From positions 1 to 51,649 of the forward strand of contig CALBOV010000112.1 of assembly GCA_937896565.1 (NCBI GenBank): DNA of 51,649 nucleotides. Direction: 5' to 3'. The notes under the pieces are model-generated. The model was given only the letters and a program-made list of their open reading frames with translations. It had not been told where the DNA came from and did not search any database. The stretch comes from an uncultured Salinisphaerales bacterium (lineage in GTDB: Bacteria > Pseudomonadota > Gammaproteobacteria > Nevskiales > OUC007). The translations under genes and the position numbers were made by a program. This document shows, piece by piece, positions 16,037 through 24,471 of this stretch. Positions within the stretch are counted from its first letter, which is position 1, and each line of letters opens with the position of its first letter.

Positions 16037-16828
16037 TTATCCCAGCGTGGTGTCCAGAAACATCATCACGACCATCCCGGTCATCAACGCGAATGTTGCG
16101 GGTGTCTCGAACCCGCGTCGATGCGTTTCCGGGATGATTTCGTCGCTGATGATGTAGAGCATCGCCCCGGCGGCAGCGCCGAGCACGGATGGCAGCGCCA
16201 GCGTGGCCAGACCGCCGGCGGCGGCGCCGATTACGCCGCCAAGTGGTTCCGCCAGCCCTGTCAGCGCGCCCCAGCCGCAGGCCGACAGCCGGGAATACCC
16301 GATCGCCAGCAGCGAGACCGAAACCGCCAACCCCTCGGGGATGTTCTGCAACCCGATGCCGATCGCCAGCCCCATGCCGTTGCCGACATCCCCGGTGGCG
16401 AAACCGACGCCGACCGCCATGCCCTCCGGCAGGTTGTGCAGGGTAATCGCGATCACGAACAGCCAGATGCGCTTGATCTCGTGGCTGTCCGGTCCTTCGT
16501 GCCCGCCGATGAAGTGTTCGTGCGGCACATGCTCGTGCAGCATCCACAGGCCGATTGCGCCGATCAGCACGCCGGCGATCACCACCAGGGACGCCATGGT
16601 GCTGCTGCCGGTCACCTCGGTGGCCATGTCCAGACCCGGCAGGATTAGCGAGAAGAACGACGCCGCGAGCATGATGCCGGCGGCCGCGCTGAGCATGATG
16701 TCCTCCAGCTTGGGGGACAGTTGCTGGATGCCGAATACGGCCGCGGCGCCGATCGCCGTGCAGGCGCCGGCCACGGTGCTGCCCAGCACGCCGAGCCAGA
16801 ACGGGTGTTCTAACCAGGTCTCGGTCAC
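16037..16828 (-). CDS. ZIP family metal transporter (GufA/ZupT-like)
   Basis: Inner-membrane permease for divalent metals such as zinc, iron or manganese. The 263-residue protein has about eight hydrophobic segments. The two metal-site helices carry the family signatures HNLPEGMAVGVGF and QNIPEGLAVSVSL, followed by GLAEPLGG. A His-rich cytoplasmic loop (LHEHVPHEHFIGGHEG, near 98-112) lies between segments III and IV, typical of ZIP proteins. It is convergent with ntrC and lies 22 bp after the DUF4423-type regulator on the same strand. The exact metal cannot be told from sequence. Confidence 0.93.
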   Translation of the reverse strand: MTETWLEHPFWLGVLGSTVAGACTAIGAAAVFGIQQLSPKLEDIMLSAAAGIMLAASFFSLILPGLDMATEVTGSSTMASLVVIAGVLIGAIGLWMLHEHVPHEHFIGGHEGPDSHEIKRIWLFVIAITLHNLPEGMAVGVGFATGDVGNGMGLAIGIGLQNIPEGLAVSVSLLAIGYSRLSACGWGALTGLAEPLGGVIGAAAGGLATLALPSVLGAAAGAMLYIISDEIIPETHRRGFETPATFALMTGMVVMMFLDTTLG

Positions 16829-16850
16829 GGCGCCCTTCTCCAGCGGTTAG

Positions 16851-17912
16851 TCATGAGTTGGTAGCGTCCCGTGTTGCCGGCGTGACCGCAACTGCATCCT
16901 CGGTCTCGTCCGGCGTCTCGGCCGGACGGCCCAGCGCGCCACGGTCCAGCGCGAACAACTGGACGTTGGCGACCACCACGCGCTCCGATGGCGTGGATTC
17001 GGCGACCACCGAGCGCAGCTGCCGGAAATAGGCCAGATGCAGGCGGCGCAGCCGTTCGAGGTCGCGCTCCGACACCGAAAACACGTTGTAAGAGAACAGT
17101 CCGTCGGATTGGGCGCCGAGCTGCTCCAGCCCGGTTTGCGCCCAGAAGCGCTTGTTGCGAATGCCCAGCGTGCGATCCCGCCGCGTATCCAGGGCTTCGC
17201 TGCCCGATACGCGCCAGTGCCGGCCGTCCCAGGTGATTTGCCCGCCTGCGCTCAGCGCATCCAGGCAGTCCTGCTCCACGGCGTCGGGAACCCCAATCCG
17301 ACGCGCGATCCAGCCGGTCCGATGTTCGGGCAGGTGCTCGTATTCACTGAGTTCCAGCGCCCGCAGCACGGCTTGTGTCCACGGCAGCGCGTAGGCGGCG
17401 CGGCGCTGCGCTTCGAGCTGGGCCCATGCGGGCGCCACGCTGGGCAGGCGGGCGATGGGCGCCGCGGCGGCCAGCCAGTCCAGCAGGCGCAGGCTCAGCG
17501 CTTCAATCAACGCGAGGAACGTTGGCAGGCGCGGCATGGTCTGGCCGGACAGCGCTCTGGATACGGCGAACCGGCTGAGACCGGCGCGGTCCGCGATCTC
17601 GTCAATCGGGGTGCGTCCACGCAGATCGCTCAGTGCGGCGACGATACCTTCCGGTGAATCCGGAGCGACATGGTCCAGCCATGCCGGCCGATTGCCGTGA
17701 AACGCCACCCAGATCGACTCCGCCGGCCGGCCGCCGAGTGCGGCGCATCGTAATGCTTCCACCGCGGTGGGAGACCGTCGGCCCGACTCCCAGGCGTAGG
17801 CGACGTTGCTGGTGTAGCCCAGGCGCCGGGACTGCGCAGGTTGCGATCGCCGGCCGCGCCAGCATCGCAGCAGTTCTCGGCTGACAGCCTGTGCGTCAAG
17901 GGCCTCGGGCAT
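16851..17912 (-). CDS. DUF4423 / TIGR02147-like putative transcriptional regulator
   Basis: A 353-residue cytosolic protein (MPEALDAQAVSRELLRCWRG). The N-terminal third resembles an XRE-type helix-turn-helix (QSRRLGYTSNVAYAWESGRR) with a second helix-turn-helix candidate near 100-125 (DEIADRAGLSRFAVSRALSG). The C-terminal part has the DUF4423 look: SYNVFSVSERDLERLRRLHLAYFRQLR then VVVANVQLFAL. Start uncertain: ATG 17912 opens the conserved part, an upstream in-frame ATG at 17963 exists, and neither has a clear ribosome site. It may control the ZIP gene 22 bp downstream or itself; a spaced inverted repeat lies just upstream of the start. Confidence 0.8.
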   Translation of the reverse strand: MPEALDAQAVSRELLRCWRGRRSQPAQSRRLGYTSNVAYAWESGRRSPTAVEALRCAALGGRPAESIWVAFHGNRPAWLDHVAPDSPEGIVAALSDLRGRTPIDEIADRAGLSRFAVSRALSGQTMPRLPTFLALIEALSLRLLDWLAAAAPIARLPSVAPAWAQLEAQRRAAYALPWTQAVLRALELSEYEHLPEHRTGWIARRIGVPDAVEQDCLDALSAGGQITWDGRHWRVSGSEALDTRRDRTLGIRNKRFWAQTGLEQLGAQSDGLFSYNVFSVSERDLERLRRLHLAYFRQLRSVVAESTPSERVVVANVQLFALDRGALGRPAETPDETEDAVAVTPATRDATNS

Positions 17913-17922
17913 ATGGCGAGAA

Positions 17923-17960
17923 TGCACATGAAATCGCGTTAACGCCAGATGATATGTGCA
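17923..17960. promoter_or_regulatory. inverted repeat upstream of the DUF4423-type regulator
   Basis: TGCACAT (17923-17929) and ATGTGCA (17954-17960) are exact inverted copies whose centres lie 31 bp apart, about three helical turns. They sit between the regulator gene and the divergent lipoprotein operon, so they are candidate half-sites for an autoregulator controlling one or both directions. Confidence 0.4.
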
Positions 17961-18028
17961 CAAAAGCTGTAGAACCAGCCTCGCGATCGGCGAATAATGA
18001 TGTCACTCACCGTCCCGAGGACACCCGC

Positions 18029-18724
18029 ATGTGTCGACGCCCGATTCTCGCGCTGCTGCCGCCAGTGTTGGTGGCGCTGCTGCTGTCGGGCTGCGCTGGT
18101 GGACAGTCGGGCAGCGAGTCGCCGATTGGTGGTGACCCGACAAGCCCGACATCGGGTGACAGCGCGGGGCTGGCCGGGTGCGCGGAGATCAGCCGCGAAG
18201 CGATCGACCGCGACACCTTGACGCCGATGGGCTTCACCCCGCGTCAGGCGCTGAATCTCGCGGTCGGAACCGATCGCAGCATGCTCGAGTTCACCGAGTC
18301 GGATGAAACGGGGTTGACGCTCACCGTGACCGATACGGGCGAGGAGGTCGAACTCGTGGACGTGGAACCGGCCGATGACAATCCCGACGCCGGTTGTCCC
18401 GACTATGTGCTGATTCCAGTGTCGGTGCAGTTCACCACCGACGATGGCCGCCTTGATGAAGGTTTCGACGTGAAGCTGGTCGCATTCCAGCCGAACGAGA
18501 CCAGCTTCACCCAACGCCTGGATGCCGAAGCGCTGAATGGCAGTTTCCAGTACGACTCGGTTGACGCGGCCAGCTACGAGCAGCGCGACCTGGTGATCAA
18601 CGCCGTCTACGACCCGGACGGCAGTCGTGGGCGGGTCAGCGGCATCGGACGCCGCGAAGACGACACTCAATCCACCCTGGTGATTGCGAATTGGGGCGAC
18701 AGCCCCGCGGGAGACGCACGATGA
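18029..18724 (+). CDS. predicted lipoprotein, partner of the beta-propeller protein
   Basis: Unrecognised family. ATG 18029 gives 231 residues with a lipoprotein signal (MCRRPILALLPPVLVALLLSGCAGG; lipobox LLSGC). The mature protein is acidic, with a Gly/Ser/Pro linker, two conserved-looking Cys (AGCAEIS, AGCPDYVLIPVSVQF) and a beta-rich body. Upstream in-frame sequence to 17891 lacks signal character. It overlaps the next gene by the ATGA junction, so the two products are probably made together and may form a complex at the cell surface or in the periplasm; the second is a beta-propeller. Confidence 0.8.
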   Translation: MCRRPILALLPPVLVALLLSGCAGGQSGSESPIGGDPTSPTSGDSAGLAGCAEISREAIDRDTLTPMGFTPRQALNLAVGTDRSMLEFTESDETGLTLTVTDTGEEVELVDVEPADDNPDAGCPDYVLIPVSVQFTTDDGRLDEGFDVKLVAFQPNETSFTQRLDAEALNGSFQYDSVDAASYEQRDLVINAVYDPDGSRGRVSGIGRREDDTQSTLVIANWGDSPAGDAR

Positions 18725-20772
18725 ACGGACGGATTTGCACGGCACTGACATTGGCGGTGAGCACCACGGTGCTCGTGGCCTGTGGTGGATCGGGTGATGG
18801 TTTCGATGGTGGCGAACGCCTCACGCTGACGGCGAAGCGAACACCCGCGGCCCAACTGCGCCTGAAGGAAGTCGCCAGCTGCGCCGACTGGCGGACGTTC
18901 GCGGCGGAAAGTTTCGTCGAGCGCGCGATCAGTCCGATCTACTTCTACGCCGAAGATGGCGCCGTACCGGTTGCCGCCGATGCGGGTGGAGAGGCGGCGG
19001 CCCCGGATTTCACCGAAACCAACACCCAGGAGGTCGGCGTGGACGAGGCCGACCTGATCGAGACGGACAGCGCGCGCGGCCTGATCTTCGCGATGCATCG
19101 CCAAACGGCCAGTGTCCGCGTGATTGACGCCATGCCGGCGGCGCTCAGTCACGAGGTCGGCCGGATCGATCTGGGCGATTCCGTCTATCTGCACGGACAG
19201 TATCTGGACACCACGACACAACGGCTCACCACCGTGGTCGCCGACAACATCGGCACCCGGCTGGATTTCTATGACGTCTCGGATGCCGCCGCCCCGGTGC
19301 GGATCGGCCAGTACCGTGTCGACGGCTACTACATCAGCTCGCGACGGATCGACTCACGCATCCATCTGGTCGCCGGTCACTACTTCACGGGGCTCGATGG
19401 CCTGTACTCCGATGATGCGTTCACCAGCCGCGTCAGCGCCTGGTTCGAGGCGGAGTCGGAGGGTGATTCCGAGCGTGCGGACGAACTGCGCGAGGAGCTG
19501 GTTGCACTGGCCCAGTCCGAGGCCGATGCGGCGCCGCTGGCGGATCTCGTCCCCAATGTCGCCAGCGGGGTTGGTGCCGCCTTCACCCCGATGGCCTGTG
19601 ACGACCTGTACCGGCCGGACGTCGCCACCGCGATGGCCACGCTGACCATCAGTAGCGTCGACACCGACGGCGGCAACAACGCGGCCATCGGCACCGTCAA
19701 TAACGCCTGGATGGTCTACGCCTCGGCGGACAACCTGTATCTGGCGCAGACCAGCAACGGCTGGTTCTTCGCGCCGTTCCAGGTCGACCAGACCGCGGTC
19801 CAGCGTTTCGAGATCAGTGACAGCGGCGCGGCCGTGCCCCGGGGCGCTGGCGCCGTCGACGGCTGGCTGCTCAACCGCTACTCGATGAGCGAGTTCGACG
19901 GTCATCTGCGGCTGGCCACATCGCGGGCCGACAGCTGCGGTAGCGTCAATCCCAATGAAGCGTGTCCCGCCGAAGCCAGCGTGCCGACCAATGACGTCAC
20001 CGTGCTGCGTCTGGATGACGACGCTCTGACCCAGGTCGGCAACGTGACCGGATTCGGTAACGACGAGCGCGTGTTCTCCGCGCGGTTCGTTGGCGATGTC
20101 GGCTACGTCGTTACCTTCCGGCAGATCGATCCGCTGTTCACCTTCGACCTGTCCGATCCGGCCGACCCGACCTTGCTGGGCGAGGTGGAGATTCCCGGTT
20201 TCTCCTCGTACATCCATCCGGTGTCCGACGACGTGCTGCTCACCATCGGCCGCGAAGGCGGAGAGGGTGGTGTCGGGACGGGTAACGCGTTTCAGCTCCA
20301 GCTCTTCGATGTCTCGGACCTGACGAACCCGGCGCGGATCGCCGCGGCCACGCCGGCCATTGAACCGGACGACTACGCCTATTCGTTGGCCGAACACGAG
20401 CCGCTGGCGTTCACCTACGCGCCGTCTACCGACACAACCGGGCTGCTGAGCATTCCGGCCTATATCGGATCGCCATCGGAGTCGCGGGCGTTCTCCGGCT
20501 TCATCACCTGGAACATCGACACCGCCGGCACGATCACCGAAGACCTGCGCGTGGACCACAAGCAGACCGGCGGCGGAGATGCCTGCCCGCCCACGGCTGA
20601 AGGCGATGAGGGAGGCTGCACCAGCTTCGCGCCGATTTATTACAACGAGCCGCTGCGGTCGGTCATCGCGACGGATGCCACCAGCCAGACGCTTTACACA
20701 CTATCCAATGCGTTCCTGATCGTGACTGATGTGGCCACCGGGTCTGAGCTGGCGACGCTGGCGTTTGAGTGA
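18721..20772 (+). CDS. secreted beta-propeller domain lipoprotein (COG4880-like)
   Basis: ATG 18721 gives 683 residues starting with a lipoprotein signal (MNGRICTALTLAVSTTVLVACGGS; lipobox LVAC). The segment TNTQEVGVDEADLIETD (near 103-120) is the hallmark of the family of secreted proteins with a beta-propeller distantly related to WD40 repeats. Later blades show repeated LDFYDVSDAAAPVRIGQY, FTFDLSDPADPTLLGEVEIPG and LFDVSDLTNPARI. Such proteins occur in archaea and bacteria with no settled function; adhesion or binding is an inference from fold. It is coupled to the upstream lipoprotein gene. Confidence 0.88.
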   Translation: MNGRICTALTLAVSTTVLVACGGSGDGFDGGERLTLTAKRTPAAQLRLKEVASCADWRTFAAESFVERAISPIYFYAEDGAVPVAADAGGEAAAPDFTETNTQEVGVDEADLIETDSARGLIFAMHRQTASVRVIDAMPAALSHEVGRIDLGDSVYLHGQYLDTTTQRLTTVVADNIGTRLDFYDVSDAAAPVRIGQYRVDGYYISSRRIDSRIHLVAGHYFTGLDGLYSDDAFTSRVSAWFEAESEGDSERADELREELVALAQSEADAAPLADLVPNVASGVGAAFTPMACDDLYRPDVATAMATLTISSVDTDGGNNAAIGTVNNAWMVYASADNLYLAQTSNGWFFAPFQVDQTAVQRFEISDSGAAVPRGAGAVDGWLLNRYSMSEFDGHLRLATSRADSCGSVNPNEACPAEASVPTNDVTVLRLDDDALTQVGNVTGFGNDERVFSARFVGDVGYVVTFRQIDPLFTFDLSDPADPTLLGEVEIPGFSSYIHPVSDDVLLTIGREGGEGGVGTGNAFQLQLFDVSDLTNPARIAAATPAIEPDDYAYSLAEHEPLAFTYAPSTDTTGLLSIPAYIGSPSESRAFSGFITWNIDTAGTITEDLRVDHKQTGGGDACPPTAEGDEGGCTSFAPIYYNEPLRSVIATDATSQTLYTLSNAFLIVTDVATGSELATLAFE

Positions 20773-21044
20773 TGTCGTACCGCTTCGGGCCTTCAAATGC
20801 GGGATATCGAGAGGCCGGCGGGGCGCTGTTGTTCTCTGGTGCGCGGATGCTTCTGGCATCGGGACTGGTCGCCTGTTCCGGATCAGATGATGACGTGTCC
20901 GTCATCGAGCTGACCACGGAGTTATCAGCCCCTTATTCCGGCGCGCCGGATGGCGGATTCCAGACAGACGTTTTCTTCTACGACAATCGCTATGCGTACT
21001 ACGAGGAGATGGCCGGTTCGAGTCACAACGTAGGCAGCAGCTAG
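20772..21044 (+). CDS. small putative lipoprotein, possibly truncated
   Basis: A 90-residue ORF starting at the ATG that overlaps the previous stop. The signal-like part is unusual: about 25 residues precede the hydrophobic stretch ARMLLASGLVACSGSDDD, which ends in a good lipobox (LVAC). An internal ATG at 20847 would give an odd, very short signal. The mature part (VIELTTELSAPYSGAPDGGF, ending in Ser/Gly) matches nothing I know and stops abruptly. Located in a run of lipoprotein genes on the same strand. It may be a remnant or a young gene; low confidence as a complete functional protein. Confidence 0.45.
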   Translation: MSYRFGPSNAGYREAGGALLFSGARMLLASGLVACSGSDDDVSVIELTTELSAPYSGAPDGGFQTDVFFYDNRYAYYEEMAGSSHNVGSS

Positions 21045-21062
21045 CTGCCGGGAGCCGAAAAC

Positions 21063-21533
21063 GTGAAATCGTTCAATCTAGCCTCAACCGTCCCTGCATT
21101 GCTGGTACTTGCTGCTTGCGGTTCGGATAGTGCGGCTGATGACTTGCAGGCTTGCACGATGCCCCTTCGCATTGGTGCCGCGGTGATTTCTCTCGACCAG
21201 GCTCGCGGGTCCTCCACGGACGCGGTGATTGGTGAGGTTTTGCTGTCTGATTTCACATACGCGGATGTCGAGGGGTCAGCACAAGACGTCTTTGACCAAT
21301 CTGACTTCAACTCCAACGTCACGGTCGAAACCGACGGTCTGCGTTGCGTGTTGCCGTGTTCGTTCGGAATCGTTTCCGAACCGTGGGAGTTCTCAGCCTC
21401 GGCCCCCGGGTATTTGTCTACAACCCAACAGATCGATGCCCAATTCACGGCGTATGTCTCTAGTTGCCCGGGCGGTACAGCGACCGACGGAACGCATGCG
21501 ACGGTGTACCTGGACGAGGAGAGTGCCGGATAG
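21063..21533 (+). CDS. predicted lipoprotein with carboxypeptidase regulatory-like fold
   Basis: A 156-residue product with a clear lipoprotein signal (MKSFNLASTVPALLVLAACGSDS; lipobox LAAC). The mature part contains paired Cys (LQACTMPL, LRCVLPCSF, SSCPGG) and a beta-sandwich-like pattern with EFSASAPGYLSTTQQID near the end, similar to carboxypeptidase regulatory-like domains. It resembles the next gene product in the start of the mature region (CTxxL) and in the APGY-type motif, so the two are probably diverged paralogues. Function unknown; third of a lipoprotein series after the beta-propeller gene. Confidence 0.65.
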   Translation: MKSFNLASTVPALLVLAACGSDSAADDLQACTMPLRIGAAVISLDQARGSSTDAVIGEVLLSDFTYADVEGSAQDVFDQSDFNSNVTVETDGLRCVLPCSFGIVSEPWEFSASAPGYLSTTQQIDAQFTAYVSSCPGGTATDGTHATVYLDEESAG

Positions 21534-21615
21534 TCATTTGTTGTAGTGGGTCGAGCAATCCACGGACGAGCGCTCGACGTCAGGCCGTAGTTACCGCAAA
21601 CAACAGGAGATTCAG

Positions 21616-21996
21616 ATGCGCTTAGGATCAATCGTTGCGCTATCAGTCGCACTGCTCCTTTCCGCCTGCTCGGATTCGCCTCATAGCGACGAGATTGTGT
21701 GTACCACGCAACTCGTACCGGGCATCGTCATCGAGATTCGGGATGCCTCATCCGGGGCATCCATTGCCGAAACCGCGGAGGGGGAGGTGATCGACCAGGA
21801 TGGCGTCCAGTATGCGTTCGAGGCGGTTGGCGACCCCGTCGCGACGGCCTATGAAGCCCCGGGCGTTTTTGTCGTGAATGTTCGTCACGACGGCTATGTG
21901 GACTGGTCGGTCGGAGGTGTTCTGGTGGAGAGCGACGAATGCCACGTGATCACCGAGTTTCTTACCGCGTTTCTCGAACCTGAGACGGCGCCGTAG
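21616..21996 (+). CDS. predicted lipoprotein with carboxypeptidase regulatory-like domain
   Basis: A 126-residue product preceded by AACAACAGGAGATTCAG, a good ribosome site. Signal: MRLGSIVALSVALLLSACSDS (lipobox LLSAC). The mature domain runs from VCTTQLVPGIVIEIRD through APGVFVVNVRHDGYVDW to ESDECHVITEFLTAFLEPE; this GYxDW ... DECHVxT pattern is familiar from short carboxypeptidase regulatory-like lipoproteins of proteobacteria. The two Cys probably form a disulfide. It is a likely paralogue of the upstream gene and the last gene before a strong terminator. Confidence 0.75.
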   Translation: MRLGSIVALSVALLLSACSDSPHSDEIVCTTQLVPGIVIEIRDASSGASIAETAEGEVIDQDGVQYAFEAVGDPVATAYEAPGVFVVNVRHDGYVDWSVGGVLVESDECHVITEFLTAFLEPETAP

Positions 21997-22096
21997 CAGT
22001 CCACCGTTCACACAACCTTGAAGTGCCCACGTCCAGAGAAACCCGTCAGTGGATATGGCTGGTGCGTGGTTGGAAGAGAGATCAATCTCCGGTTTG

Positions 22097-22133
22097 CCGC
22101 GGTGCGTCGCTGACGCACCGCGGTGTTTTCTTT
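22097..22133 (+). terminator. rho-independent terminator closing the lipoprotein gene run
   Basis: CCGCGGTGCGTC-GCT-GACGCACCGCGG, a perfect 12-bp stem with a 3-nt loop, followed by TGTTTTCTTT. It lies about 100 bp after the last lipoprotein gene and 5 bp before the end of the convergent desaturase gene, and may also slow minus-strand transcription. Confidence 0.9.
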
Positions 22134-22137
22134 CCGG

Positions 22138-23253
22138 TCAGGCGTCCACCGACTCCGAAGGCCGGACGGCGACTGATGGCTGTTCGGCGTGTTCCGGCGC
22201 GTAGCGATTCGCCCGCCGGAACGTCCCCAGGTCGTTGAACCGCACGCCGTTCTCACGCATGACGCGATGAGCTGCCCTGGCGGTGGCCTGGCGGATGTAG
22301 AACGGTTCCTTCACGACAAAGTGGTGGATCGCATGGGTGGAGCCGAAGTTGAAGCAGAACAACTGCAGCGGTGCCATCCACCAGACATTCAGGACCTGGG
22401 TCTGCTGGATGATGTTCTTGGCCTCGACATCACCGTAGTAGTGCATGTTCGAGCTGATGAAGTGCAGGCAGAACGTGCGCAGCATGTTCGGGCCGAGGTA
22501 GACGACGGCCGTGGTGTTCAGCAGGCCGATCGCCGCTTCCATGCCGGCGGACAGCGGGATGCCGTTGCCGATGAGCAGAGCCACGCCATTGACCAGGTGA
22601 AACAGCACGAAGCTGTGCCACAACAGGTAGTGCATGAGCCCCAGCGGGAAATAGCCGCGGCGTTGTTCTCTCGCCAACCGCTTCACTTCCTCCTGTGACG
22701 TCGGGTTCTGGGCGCGGATGAACGCCTTTGCCGTCTGGTACATCGTCTTGGGACGCAGGTAGACCGCGAGCATGTTGTCGCCGGTCATGATCAGGCGACG
22801 CAGACCCCAGCGTTCGCCGTTGGTGATGCCGCGCTCCTCGATATCCGATTCGGTGCCCGAGTACTTGTGGTGGTGCAGGTGCATGCGCTTGCGCACCCAG
22901 GGGCTGATGGTGCTCGGCCGGGTGATCCAGCACAGCGCCATCATGAGGTTGTAGGCGCGCGGACTGTTGCGGAAGTACAGTTGGTGGATCAGGTCGTGTT
23001 CCAGTTCGTGGATGAACGACAGGAACACCGCGGTGAGGGGAATGCAGACATACCAGGGGATGACACCCGCCACATATGCCCAGCCGCTGGCCACGGCGCC
23101 GGCGATGGAACCCGCCATGATCAGCGCGCCGATGGCGTTCTGATGGCGCAGCCAGCGATGGCGCCGGCGCAAATCATCCGACGCGGCGCTGATGCCGGCG
23201 CGAATGGTCTGGATTTTCTGTTTGTCGCTATCCGACAGATTGCGGGTTTCCAT
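22138..23253 (-). CDS. membrane fatty acid desaturase
   Basis: Membrane-bound di-iron enzyme introducing a double bond into an acyl chain or a related hydrophobic substrate. ATG 23253 is preceded by AGGAG and gives 371 residues; the longer ORF track frame is rejected. Three His boxes bind the irons: HELEHDLIH (near 82-90), HLHHH (near 125-129) and HAIHH (near 310). Several transmembrane segments surround them (for example IGALIMAGSIAGAVASGWAYVAGVI). Divergent from an AraC-type regulator with a palindrome in between, so it is probably regulated by it. Substrate unknown; alkane or sterol modification is also possible in this superfamily. Confidence 0.88.
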   Translation of the reverse strand: METRNLSDSDKQKIQTIRAGISAASDDLRRRHRWLRHQNAIGALIMAGSIAGAVASGWAYVAGVIPWYVCIPLTAVFLSFIHELEHDLIHQLYFRNSPRAYNLMMALCWITRPSTISPWVRKRMHLHHHKYSGTESDIEERGITNGERWGLRRLIMTGDNMLAVYLRPKTMYQTAKAFIRAQNPTSQEEVKRLAREQRRGYFPLGLMHYLLWHSFVLFHLVNGVALLIGNGIPLSAGMEAAIGLLNTTAVVYLGPNMLRTFCLHFISSNMHYYGDVEAKNIIQQTQVLNVWWMAPLQLFCFNFGSTHAIHHFVVKEPFYIRQATARAAHRVMRENGVRFNDLGTFRRANRYAPEHAEQPSVAVRPSESVDA

Positions 23254-23290
23254 GACAAGAGTTCTCCTACCGTGACTGTCGCCAGTGTCC

Positions 23291-23305
23291 GGTGTTCGCA
23301 ACACC
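23291..23305. promoter_or_regulatory. palindrome in the desaturase/AraC divergent intergenic region
   Basis: GGTGTT-CGC-AACACC, perfect 6-bp arms with a 3-bp centre, 38 bp upstream of the desaturase start and 65 bp upstream of the regulator start. The position fits an operator for both promoters. AraC proteins more often use direct repeats, so another regulator is also possible. Confidence 0.4.
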
Positions 23306-23369
23306 TCGGCAGGGCCGAACGCGCCATTCGCATGATCGCTTGCGCCAATCCGGTCCGGTTGGCCGGTTG

Positions 23370-24389
23370 ATGACCTCCGCGGACGACATCACCACGCTGG
23401 CGAGCTGGGCGCGCGCGATCCGCGCCGCGCTTCAGGATGCCGGGATCGACTGGGTGCCGCTGTTTCGCACGGCCGGCATCGATCCGGACTGTCTGGCCGA
23501 CCCCGATGCTCGCATTCCGCTCAGCCAGACCACGCGGTTATGGGCCGCCGTGGTCGCCGCGACTGGCGACGAGGCCTTTGGGCTGCGCGTGGCTCGCCAT
23601 GTGAACCAGACGACCTTTCATGCGTTGACCGTCACCACGCTGGTCAGTGACTCGCTGCGCGATGCCATGCAGCGCATGTCGCGTTACGGTCGTGTCGTCA
23701 CCGATGCCGCGCGGCTCGAGTACGGTGAGGATGACGGGCATTGCTGGCTGCGGCTTGGACACGTGCCGGTGGAGCCGCCGCCAGCCTGGCAGGCCGTGGA
23801 TGCCTTCGCGGCGATCATGGTTCGTACCGCGCGGGCGCTGGTCGGGAAGGACTGTGGGCCGGAGCGTGCCGAGTTCGCGCGTCCGGTGCCGGCGCAGCCA
23901 GCGGTGTTCGAGCAGATGTTCCGCTGTCCGGTCAGCTTTGGTGTCGGGCACACGCGCATCATCTACACCCGCGAACTGGCCGAGCGCCGGCTGGAAACGG
24001 CGAACCCGGCGCTGCGCGCCGTCAACGAGGCGTTGCTCGACGATATGCTCCGGCACCGGATGCGTGACGACATCGTGTCCACCGCGCGTGACGCGATCTC
24101 ACGGCTGCTTCCGGGCAACGCCTGCTCCCAGCAGGCGGTTGCCGATGCGCTCCACGTCAGCCAGCGCAGCCTGCAACGCAAGCTGGCCGACCGCGGCACC
24201 AGCTTCCGTCAACTCGTGGAAACCACACGCCGCGAGCTGGCGGATCGCCATCTCGCCGCCGGGCGTTGCTCGATCACCGAGGTGGCCTACCTGGTCGGAT
24301 TTTCCGACGCCAGCAGTTTCACCCGCGCCTACAAGCGCTGGACCGGGCATGCGCCCAGCCATGCACCCGGTCGCGATCCGGCCGATTGA
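23370..24389 (+). CDS. AraC family transcriptional regulator with N-terminal Arabinose_bd-type domain
   Basis: ATG 23370 gives 339 residues, the usual size of the OruR/QuiP-like AraC subgroup. The N-terminal 190 residues match the ligand-sensing domain of that group (PLSQTTRLWAAVVAATGDEAFGLRVA). The C-terminal HTH_18 domain shows both helix-turn-helix elements (QQAVADALHVSQRSLQRKLADRGTSF and ITEVAYLVGFSDASSFTRAYKRWTG). No signal or membrane segment. It is divergent from the fatty acid desaturase and is a good candidate for its fatty acid-responsive regulator; that link is inferred from layout only. Confidence 0.92.
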   Translation: MTSADDITTLASWARAIRAALQDAGIDWVPLFRTAGIDPDCLADPDARIPLSQTTRLWAAVVAATGDEAFGLRVARHVNQTTFHALTVTTLVSDSLRDAMQRMSRYGRVVTDAARLEYGEDDGHCWLRLGHVPVEPPPAWQAVDAFAAIMVRTARALVGKDCGPERAEFARPVPAQPAVFEQMFRCPVSFGVGHTRIIYTRELAERRLETANPALRAVNEALLDDMLRHRMRDDIVSTARDAISRLLPGNACSQQAVADALHVSQRSLQRKLADRGTSFRQLVETTRRELADRHLAAGRCSITEVAYLVGFSDASSFTRAYKRWTGHAPSHAPGRDPAD

Positions 24390-24471
24390 GCCGGCTCATG
24401 GTCGCCGCGCCTCGTGAGGACGGGCCCGCGGTGCTATCGTGCGCGCCTCATGATTGTTGACTGCTGACCTG

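Noticed and set aside
21997-22137. Possible small RNA between the last lipoprotein gene and the desaturase
   Set aside because: Only the terminator is supported; no separate promoter is visible.
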